Shown here: positions 57,576-64,000 of the stretch, in pieces | Layout of the letters: each line of letters opens with the position of its first letter | Numbering within the stretch: the stretch's first letter is position 1 | Assembly (NCBI GenBank): GCA_964586225.1 | Contig: CAZPHD010000008.1 | Coordinates: 10,561 to 74,560 of the forward strand | Origin: JANJUB01 sp964586225 | GTDB lineage: Bacteria > Armatimonadota > Fimbriimonadia > Fimbriimonadales > Fimbriimonadaceae | Direction of reading: 5' to 3' | Length of the DNA: 64,000 nt | Notes under the pieces: generated by a model | The model's database searches: none | What the model saw: the letters and a program-made list of their open reading frames with translations, nothing else | Told to the model about the DNA's origin: nothing | Program-made: the position numbers and the translations under genes

Positions 57576-58079
57576 GTGGAGCATCGTTACACCTACTCCT
57601 TTGATCGTGATGCCCATCGAAGGTTCGGTCGGGCTTGGGCTAAACATGCGATGGGCACGCGGGTCTCGCATTGGCTCAACAGATCGCTCTTCTATGCGAT
57701 CGGCATGGTCGTGCTGATCTCGGTGGCCGACTTGATTCCGGACGGGAACCCGAACCTCAAGTACGTGGCGTTCCCGCTTGCTTGTGCATTCCTTGGCTAC
57801 GGTGTGTACCTGGGGTCGCACTATCGAAACTCTCAAGTCGAGCAAGAGGTTGACTGCGCAGACGAGCAATGGACGTGCGTCTTGACTGACGAGAGCTTCA
57901 CCTCGTTCGACCGCAAAGGCATCGGTTATACGGTTCCGTGGCGCGAGATGGAGGTGGAGTTTGAGACCGACGACATCTGGGTCATCAGGTTTGATCACCG
58001 CCACATGTACGTTGAGCGGGAGCCTCTGCGACAGGCCGGGCTCGAGGACGAGTTCCGCTCGCGGGTGCGTGTTCGTTAA
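57576..58079 (+). CDS. YcxB-like membrane protein
   Basis: A 167-residue protein with two hydrophobic spans (FYAIGMVVLISVADLI and VAFPLACAFLGYGVYLG) and a C-terminal YcxB-like beta domain (LTDESFTSFDRKGIGYTVPW, DDIWVIRFDHRHMYVERE). Starts at GTG 57576. Function of the family is not established. Confidence 0.78.
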   Translation: MEHRYTYSFDRDAHRRFGRAWAKHAMGTRVSHWLNRSLFYAIGMVVLISVADLIPDGNPNLKYVAFPLACAFLGYGVYLGSHYRNSQVEQEVDCADEQWTCVLTDESFTSFDRKGIGYTVPWREMEVEFETDDIWVIRFDHRHMYVEREPLRQAGLEDEFRSRVRVR

Positions 58080-58104
58080 CGCGGCAGGGGTATTGTAGGT
58101 TCAC

Positions 58105-59001
58105 ATGGACGTGATTGAGTTCAACGGATGGCGGTGCGCGGTGGTGCGCGCCGGCGGCTTGGAGGCGCTCGTGACCCTTGACGTCGGACCGCGAATCGTG
58201 CGCCTGACGCGAGACGGCGGTGCGAACCTGATGCACGAGTCGCCTGAACAACGCGGAGTAACCGGAGGCACCGAATACCGCAGCTATGGTGGGCATCGAC
58301 TCTGGATCGCGCCGGAGTCGAAGGAGGTCACCTACTTCCCGGAGAATGAACCAGTTGAGGCGTCGGAAGAAGGCCGGTGGCTGTCCTTGCGGTCCGCAGT
58401 AGACCCGCATGGCCTGCAACGCGAGCTTCGCATCCGCGCCGGCGAGGGCGATTGTATTGACCTTGAACACCGCATTCACAACCTCGGGACGCTCGGGTTT
58501 GAGCTTGCGCCGTGGGCGTTGACGGTGATGGCGGCGGGCGGCGAGTGCATCTTCCCGCAGGATCCGCTGGTGCCGCACACGGAGAACTTCTTGCCCGTGC
58601 GCCCGCTCGTGCTGTGGTCTTACACGGACATGAGCGACCCGCGATGGACGTGGGGGCGGCGGCTGATCCGATTGCGCCATGATGCCGATCGCGGTCCGCA
58701 GAAAGTGGGCGCGTTTGTTCGGCAGGGCTGGGCGGCGTATCGCCTGGGCGCAGATCTGTTTATGAAGCGCTTCCCGGCGATCGACGGTGGGCACTATCCC
58801 GACTTCGGGTGCAACTTCGAGACGTTCACGCGCCACGACATGCTTGAAGTCGAGTCGGTTGGATTGCTGGAGACGGTGGCTCCGGGCGATTACGCCTCGA
58901 TGCGCGAATCGTGGACGGTGGTGTCCTCGCAAGATGCTCCTTCCGGCGAAGATGCTTTGGAGGCCCACCTGCAGGCCATCGCCTCGCGCCTGGATGGCTA
59001 G
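58105..59001 (+). CDS. DUF4380/aldose-epimerase-fold protein
   Basis: A 298-residue protein. LVTLDVGPRIVRLTRDGGAN and GGHRLWIAPES are the usual openings of galactose-mutarotase-like beta-sandwiches (DUF4380). Later TLGFELAPWALTVMAAGGE and GGHYPDFGCNFETFTR carry the putative binding face. Substrate is not known; the position beside the transport and sugar genes is consistent with carbohydrate handling. TATTGT lies 8 bases upstream of the ATG. Confidence 0.82.
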   Translation: MDVIEFNGWRCAVVRAGGLEALVTLDVGPRIVRLTRDGGANLMHESPEQRGVTGGTEYRSYGGHRLWIAPESKEVTYFPENEPVEASEEGRWLSLRSAVDPHGLQRELRIRAGEGDCIDLEHRIHNLGTLGFELAPWALTVMAAGGECIFPQDPLVPHTENFLPVRPLVLWSYTDMSDPRWTWGRRLIRLRHDADRGPQKVGAFVRQGWAAYRLGADLFMKRFPAIDGGHYPDFGCNFETFTRHDMLEVESVGLLETVAPGDYASMRESWTVVSSQDAPSGEDALEAHLQAIASRLDG

Positions 59002-59030
59002 TCAGTTGACTGATTCTTCACAATGGTGTC

Positions 59031-60305
59031 GTGAGCGACGTCAAGGCAGGGCAACTCAATCACCATGTGTCTCGAATGGCGGGGCGTGATCAGCACGAGC
59101 TTCACCGGTCGGCGACCCCGCTCGAGCTTCTGTTCGACCTCACGTTTGTGGCCGCCTTCGCGGTGGCGGCCAACCAGCTTGCCCATGCCATGGCTGAGGA
59201 TCACCTCGCTGCCGGTGTCGCCGGCTTCATGTTTGCGAGTTTCGGGATCTGTTGGGCGTGGATCAACTTTTCTTGGTTTGCGTCGGCCTACGACACGGAT
59301 GATTGGGTCTACCGACTCACGACGATGGTGCAGATGGGCGGAGTGCTCGTTCTCGCAATTGGGCTTCCGGCAATGTTTGGATCGATCGGGCGAGGCGAGG
59401 GATTCGACAATCGCGTTCTTGTGTTGGGATACGTCATCATGCGAGTCGCGATGGTCTTCCAGTGGATTCGAGCATCGAGACAAGATCCCGCGCGAAGGCG
59501 AACGTGCCTCATCTACGCGGGCGCTATCTCAATCGCACAGCTAGGATGGATCGCCCAGATGTTCACGTCGTTCTCCATCGCGCTTTCCGTTGCCGTCGCT
59601 CTCGTGTTGATTCTTGTCGAGTTGGTCGTGCCAATGATTGCGGAACGTCGCGAGGGTGGTACTCCGTGGCATGCCCATCACATTGCAGAACGCTACGGCT
59701 TGTTGGTGATTATCGCTTTGGGCGAAGGAATCATCGGCACCGTGGCCGCGCTGTCCGCAGTAGTCGAGTCTGTTGGGTGGTCACCTTCTGCGGGCATGGT
59801 ATGTTTCGCTGGCTTAGCCCTGACCCTGGGAATGTGGTGGATCTACTTCATGCTCCCATCGGCAGAAGTGCTGCATCGTCATCGTGATCGCTCGTTTGTG
59901 TGGGGCTACGGTCAAATGATCTTGGTTGCGGCGATTGTCGCGACGGGTGCGGGACTCCACGCTGCTGCCTACTTGATCGAGGGCAAGTCCAAAGCGGGAT
60001 CACTGGCCACGGCGCTGTATGTCATCGTGCCATTTTCGATCTTCCTGATCGGCACTTATCTGCTCTACAGCTACCTAGCCCGCGGATTTGACAAGTTGCA
60101 CGGCTGGCTTATTGGGGGCACTTGCCTGGTCATTGGGGCGGCCCTTGCGGCCGTCCTGATGGGAGCCAGCATGCCGGCATGCTTGCTCATCTTGACCCTT
60201 GCGCCAGCCGTGTCGATCATTGGATACGAGTGGGTGGGGCACCGTCACCAAGCGGACATGCTTGCCGCAGACGCGGCAAGCCTTTCGCGCACAATGGACT
60301 CGTGA
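59031..60305 (+). CDS. Low temperature requirement protein A (LtrA) family
   Basis: A 424-residue membrane protein with about ten spans. The early block SATPLELLFDLTFVAAFAVA is the LtrA signature, and the central AEREG... region AERYGLLVIIALGEGIIGT is family-typical. LtrA was named for cold-growth mutants in Listeria; the biochemical role is unknown. GTG start at 59031; overlaps the symporter by GTGA. Confidence 0.9.
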   Translation: MSDVKAGQLNHHVSRMAGRDQHELHRSATPLELLFDLTFVAAFAVAANQLAHAMAEDHLAAGVAGFMFASFGICWAWINFSWFASAYDTDDWVYRLTTMVQMGGVLVLAIGLPAMFGSIGRGEGFDNRVLVLGYVIMRVAMVFQWIRASRQDPARRRTCLIYAGAISIAQLGWIAQMFTSFSIALSVAVALVLILVELVVPMIAERREGGTPWHAHHIAERYGLLVIIALGEGIIGTVAALSAVVESVGWSPSAGMVCFAGLALTLGMWWIYFMLPSAEVLHRHRDRSFVWGYGQMILVAAIVATGAGLHAAAYLIEGKSKAGSLATALYVIVPFSIFLIGTYLLYSYLARGFDKLHGWLIGGTCLVIGAALAAVLMGASMPACLLILTLAPAVSIIGYEWVGHRHQADMLAADAASLSRTMDS

Positions 60306-61720
60306 TCCAGCTCTCCGGATTGGACTTTGCAATCATTGCCGCGTTCTTAACGGCGTTGCTGGGGCTGGGGCTCTCGGCGAAGCTACGGAGCAGCGATGCG
60401 ATGGGCTTCATCGCCGCAGGTCGGGCGCTCACGCTCCCGATGTTTGTGGTCACGCTCGTGTGTACGTGGTACGGCGGCATCCTCGGCATCGGCGAATCGG
60501 TGAGTTACTACGGCGTGGGCACGTGGTTGCTGCTCGGACTTCCCTACTACGTGTTCGCGGCCGTGTATGCGTGGCGCTTGGCCGACCAAGTTCGCGAATC
60601 GGAGTCGCTGTCGATTCCTGATCAGCTTCGAATGCGATACGGCGACGGCACCGCGCGGGCAGGCGCCACGCTTCTGTTTGCGCTCGGGGCGCCTTCGTTT
60701 CACTTAGTTATGGTGGGCACGCTGGTGCAGGTGCTGACGGGGTGGCCGCTGGCGGTGTGCTTTGGAGTTGGCTTGCTGTTTGGCCTGGCGTTCGTGTTGA
60801 AGGGCGGCCTCTTGGCCGACGTGCGGGTGTCCATGCTGTCATTTGTGGCCATGTACGTCGGGTTCGCGGCGATCTTGGTGTTCTGCATGACGAGGGTGCC
60901 CCTTTCGGAAGCGATTGCGAAGCTACCGGCGGACTCGATGCGCACGTTTACGGGCGGCGAAGGCTGGATCTCCATCTTGAGCTTCTTTCTTTTGGGTGCG
61001 TGGACGCTGATTGACCCCGCATTTCATCAACGCGTCGCGAGCGTGGCCACGCCTGAGGTTGGGCGGCGGGGCCTCGCCATCAGCATCGTTTGCTGGTTCG
61101 TGTTTGACGTGCTGTGCATGGGGAGCGGGCTTTACGCGGTGGCGCTGATCCAGAATCCGCCTGCGAATCCGGTCGCGATGTTCCCCGTCTTTGGCTACCA
61201 GATGCTTCCGGCGGGGTTGTTCGGCTTGTTCCTGTGCGGCATGGCGGGCACGATTGTGTCGGCGATGGTGGGCTATGCCCTAGTGAGCGGCTCGACATTT
61301 GGACGTGACCTTTGGGCCGATGGACGCGAGGATGCGGCCACGACGAAGCGCATTCGAATTGGGATTGTGGTGTCGGCGGTGTTCGCGTTTGGGGTGGCGA
61401 TGCTGATTCCGAGCGTGCGCATGATCTGGTACAGCTGGGGTGGCGTCACGGTGGGCGCGTTGTTGCTACCCACGCTGTTGGCGTATGGGCGGCTGTGGCA
61501 AAGCCAACTGGATGCGCGATGGATGCTGGCGGTGCTGGTGGTGTCTTCGCTGGTGGGCTTGAGCCTGCTGGGCTATGGGATCGCGACGGACAATGCGTAT
61601 CTGATGGTGACTTGGCGGGGGAGCACCTTTAGTGTGGGAACGCTGGTGCCAACGTTGTTAACGAGCGTGGTGCTGGTGGGCTTGGGAGAGGCCATGTTAC
61701 GACCTCGGCGGGTATCTTGA
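60302..61720 (+). CDS. Sodium:solute symporter (SSS family)
   Basis: A 472-residue transporter with about 13 spans. FIAAGRALTLPMFVVTLVCT, IPDQLRMRYGDGTARAG and FVLKGGLLADVRVS are typical SSS segments. The GTG at 60302 overlaps the LtrA stop. It is followed 3 bases later by an FAH-fold gene; the cargo could be a sugar acid or related compound, but this is inferred only from context. Confidence 0.9.
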   Translation: MIQLSGLDFAIIAAFLTALLGLGLSAKLRSSDAMGFIAAGRALTLPMFVVTLVCTWYGGILGIGESVSYYGVGTWLLLGLPYYVFAAVYAWRLADQVRESESLSIPDQLRMRYGDGTARAGATLLFALGAPSFHLVMVGTLVQVLTGWPLAVCFGVGLLFGLAFVLKGGLLADVRVSMLSFVAMYVGFAAILVFCMTRVPLSEAIAKLPADSMRTFTGGEGWISILSFFLLGAWTLIDPAFHQRVASVATPEVGRRGLAISIVCWFVFDVLCMGSGLYAVALIQNPPANPVAMFPVFGYQMLPAGLFGLFLCGMAGTIVSAMVGYALVSGSTFGRDLWADGREDAATTKRIRIGIVVSAVFAFGVAMLIPSVRMIWYSWGGVTVGALLLPTLLAYGRLWQSQLDARWMLAVLVVSSLVGLSLLGYGIATDNAYLMVTWRGSTFSVGTLVPTLLTSVVLVGLGEAMLRPRRVS

Positions 61721-61723
61721 ACC

Positions 61724-62458
61724 GTGAAGTTCTGCCGATTTGAGTTGCTCGAAGACCCAGGCACGGTGCGTACGGGCATCGCCTATGAGGGGCGAATCTT
61801 CGAGACCGACGGCACCCAGTCAATCGGTGTCCACGAAGCACAAGAGATTCGACTGCTGCCCCCGATTGGTCGACCGGGCACGGTGCGCCTGTATCGTCCG
61901 GGCGAACTGGCTTTCGATTACATTAACCCGCAGGTGGTCTTCGGGCCCAACGAGGCGCTACTCATGCCGCCCCACGCAGAGCGGATCGGGTTGTTGCCCG
62001 CTTTGGCGGTCGTGATCGGCGGCGCGGGGGCTCAGATCGAGGTGACGGCGGCCGACGATGTCGTGCTGGGCGTGTGCTTGGCGAGTGTGTTTACGACCCT
62101 ACGCGACCACGGCGGACGGGCGTTTGACGTAGGGACGGCGATCGGCCCCGCCATAACGACGCCGGACGAGTTCGCCGAGATCAGCATTCGCCCCTCGACG
62201 GGCATGGCCTATGACGACGAGGTTACAGTGGTGCGGAATGGGCACCCCGTGGCGACCTTCCAAGTGAGTGAGTCGGGGATCAATCCCGCGCGGGCGATTG
62301 CCCACGCAAGCGAGTCGTGCGTAGTGAGCGAGGGCGACTTGCTGTTGCTTGCGTTGGGTGATCCGGTGATGGCGCTTGAGCCTGGCGAAGAGATTCGGCT
62401 GGCGAGCGCAAAGATCGGCGTTCTGGCGACGCGGCTTGTGGCACCAGACCCAATCTAG
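61724..62458 (+). CDS. Fumarylacetoacetate hydrolase-fold protein, metal site degraded
   Basis: A 244-residue protein with the FAH beta-roll: LAVVIGGAGAQI, FDVGTAIGPAITTPDEF, VSEGDLLLLALGDPVMALEPGEEI. In active FAHD proteins the strand VELAVVIG has two Glu metal ligands; here it reads LPALAVVIG, and the later DVTARD is SVFTTLRD. It may therefore be non-hydrolytic. Starts at GTG 61724 with TATCTT 5 bases upstream. Confidence 0.85.
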   Translation: MKFCRFELLEDPGTVRTGIAYEGRIFETDGTQSIGVHEAQEIRLLPPIGRPGTVRLYRPGELAFDYINPQVVFGPNEALLMPPHAERIGLLPALAVVIGGAGAQIEVTAADDVVLGVCLASVFTTLRDHGGRAFDVGTAIGPAITTPDEFAEISIRPSTGMAYDDEVTVVRNGHPVATFQVSESGINPARAIAHASESCVVSEGDLLLLALGDPVMALEPGEEIRLASAKIGVLATRLVAPDPI

Positions 62459-62460
62459 AC

Positions 62461-62500
62461 CGAGCCAACCCGCGCCGAACCCAGCCAAGCCGAGCAATAA
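62461..62500. repeat. Decamer words, single arm (copy 4)
   Basis: CGAGCCAACC, CGCGCCGAAC, CCAGCCAAGC, CGAGCAATAA in 10-base register immediately after the FAH stop. The opposite arm is missing. Confidence 0.8.
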
Positions 62501-62526
62501 GGAAGCCCCGCCGAAGCGAGGCTTTC
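62501..62526. terminator. Hairpin between the convergent FAH and flagellin genes
   Basis: AGCCCCGC and GCGAGGCT (one mismatch) with loop CGAA, preceded by AATAAGGA and followed by TTTCAT. It could serve as terminator on both strands. Confidence 0.55.
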
Positions 62527-62553
62527 ATGACTGGAGGGTGACACTCAATGGCG

Positions 62554-64000
62554 CTAACCACGCAGGAGGTTCAGGACGCTTTGAGGGCCCTGATTGGCCT
62601 GCGCAAGAACGGACATTCCGCTCTCGCGAAGGATCTGCAGGCGCGTGAGTGCCGTGATTTCGGTCGCCATATCCGCATCTCGAATCTGACTCTCTGAACT
62701 CGTGAGGTTCTCATTGGCGATCTCCAGGGAGCGCGCGGTTGATTCGAGGAAGTTCTTTTGGAAGGAGCCCAGTTCGCCGCGCATCTTGGCCAGCTGAGTG
62801 ATCGCGTCGTCGATGATCTTCATCGCGTCGGCAGCACCTTGAGGCGAGGTCACATCAAGGTCGGCCAAAGAAACCCCGGTGATGGCGCTCGTGCCTAGCC
62901 GTGACGCGAAGACCACAGGCATTGAATAAGTCGTGCTCTGGTCTCCGTTCGGGCCAATCTGGAACCGCACCGAACCGGCGGTCATTGCACCGAGCTGACG
63001 GGCCGTGGCCGTGATGTTTGCGTTTCCGTTCTCGCTGAGGACGATCGAGTTTCCTTGACCATCGCTTAGGAGGAGACCGGATTGATTGGCGCTGCGTCCG
63101 CCCGTGAATGGCACGGTCTGCAGGCCAGCCTCGGTCGTCATCGAAACATTGAAGACGCCATCGGTGCCGGTCGCGGTTGCCGATGACGCATTGTGAATCA
63201 GGTTGGTCGTATCGAACAGACTGACGTTGTATTGGGCGCCGTATTCGTTCTGAGTCAGCACGACGGTGACGGGGCCTGTGCCGCTGAGCTGAGCGGTAAC
63301 CCCCGTGGTGCCGGAGACGGCGTTGATCTTGTTCACCAGGCTCGAGATGGTCTCCGTGCCGTCGGTCGTGATCGCGTAACCGTTGATCACAAAGGAACCC
63401 GGTGTGGTCACGATGGCACTCGAGCTGGCAAAACCCTTGCCAAGTGTCACGGCCGCCTTAGCCGCCTGGGTGACACGGGAGATTGTGATCGGGCCATTTG
63501 CAACGGTCTCACCGTTGAAGGTGCTTCCCATGTAGATCGAGTTCGCCAAGGAGTTGGCCGTGATGTTAGCGACCGCACCCGAGGTGCCGTCGAGCAGCTT
63601 CTTTTGGCCGAAGGTCGTGTCCTTGGCAATACGGTCGATGCTCTGCAGCGTGGAGCGAATCTGCGTCTGGTTGGCCTGCAGGGTCGCGGCGTCGACCACG
63701 GCCGTGTTCGCCGAGTGCACGGCGAGAGCGCGCATGTCACGCAAGAGCCGCTGGACTTCGTCGAGGGCACCCTCGGCAGTCTTTGCCATATTGATGGCGT
63801 CCTGCGAGTTACGAATCGCTTGCCCAATGCCGCGCAGTTGCGAGCGCATGTTTTCGCTGACGATCAAACCAGCCGGGTCATCCGCAGCGGTATTGATGCG
63901 CAACCCCGTGCTCAAGCGGGTAATCGTGGTGCCAAGTTGGCCGTCCACGTTGCCCAGATTGCGCAGGGCATTCATTGCCGATACATTTGTGTTGATCTTG
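62554..64000 (-). CDS. Flagellin (N-terminus beyond the window edge)
   Basis: At least 481 residues. At the window edge the frame reads KINTNVSAMNALRNLGNVDGQ, the universal flagellin opening that normally follows a 2-5 residue start, so only a few codons are missing. The N-terminal D0/D1 (STGLRINTAADDPAGLIVSEN) and C-terminal D1/D0 (DADMATEITALTRLQILRESGMS VLAQANQ) are intact, with a variable D2/D3 middle of about 230 residues rich in Thr/Gly/Ala. It forms the flagellar filament. No other flagellar gene is inside the window. Confidence 0.96.
   Translation of the reverse strand, partial: KINTNVSAMNALRNLGNVDGQLGTTITRLSTGLRINTAADDPAGLIVSENMRSQLRGIGQAIRNSQDAINMAKTAEGALDEVQRLLRDMRALAVHSANTAVVDAATLQANQTQIRSTLQSIDRIAKDTTFGQKKLLDGTSGAVANITANSLANSIYMGSTFNGETVANGPITISRVTQAAKAAVTLGKGFASSSAIVTTPGSFVINGYAITTDGTETISSLVNKINAVSGTTGVTAQLSGTGPVTVVLTQNEYGAQYNVSLFDTTNLIHNASSATATGTDGVFNVSMTTEAGLQTVPFTGGRSANQSGLLLSDGQGNSIVLSENGNANITATARQLGAMTAGSVRFQIGPNGDQSTTYSMPVVFASRLGTSAITGVSLADLDVTSPQGAADAMKIIDDAITQLAKMRGELGSFQKNFLESTARSLEIANENLTSSESQIRDADMATEITALTRLQILRESGMSVLAQANQGPQSVLNLLRG

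Overview
The window is 64 kb of GC-rich bacterial chromosome (roughly 60 % GC by eye). It comes from an assembled draft scaffold, since two runs of exactly ten N interrupt genes at 37203-37212 and 52060-52069. The gene content suggests a free-living, flagellated, Gram-negative-type heterotroph: flagellin, a Wza/SLBB export protein, lipoproteins, HAF and Ig-like secreted proteins, GH95, GH43, GH172 and CE7 carbohydrate enzymes, and DUF1800. Together with many starts lacking a Shine-Dalgarno sequence, this fits Armatimonadota (Fimbriimonadia-like). That placement is an inference and could not be checked against a database.

Layout. 1-3.1 kb: a coupled minus-strand operon (SLBB export protein, VanX-like dipeptidase, PAP2 phosphatase, M50-like membrane protein). 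3.4-13.2 kb: a HAF/Ig secreted protein, tRNA-Val(GAC), a YVTN propeller, GluQ-RS, a methyltransferase, a carrier protein coupled to a cysteine-synthase-like enzyme, a PDZ hydrolase, a lone receiver domain and an orphan HicB. 13.3-17.2 kb: the information-processing operon ffh-rpsP-khpA-rimM-obgE. 17.3-32.7 kb: PPIase lipoprotein, EAL-HDOD protein, class II aldolase, thioredoxin, then a long minus-strand run (NIL, CE7 esterase, GT4, carA, trmH-type methylase, clpP, clpX, GH95), two paralogous secreted proteins and rdgB. 32.9-46.6 kb: an ABC transporter operon, CoA transferase, GH43, S9 peptidase, DUF1800 and GH172. 46.7-64 kb: small DUF proteins, a YcaQ-type glycosylase, an aminotransferase, a HicBA locus, ADP-ribosylglycohydrolase, a caspase-like lipoprotein, LtrA, a Na+/solute symporter, an FAH-fold protein and the flagellin, whose start lies beyond the window edge.

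Two themes cut across the genes. First, at least 20 genes have a TANNNT -10-like hexamer only 4-8 nt before the start codon and no Shine-Dalgarno sequence, which points to widespread leaderless transcription. Second, the intergenic gaps are filled with short-word repeat arrays of period 7, 8, 10 or 11. They usually occur as a run of words on one strand, a short centre and the inverted run. In the clearest case (43389-43604) the two ends of the palindrome are the -10 boxes of two divergent genes. A further G/C-rich palindromic element occurs upstream of ffh and also as an in-frame insertion inside the aminotransferase gene.
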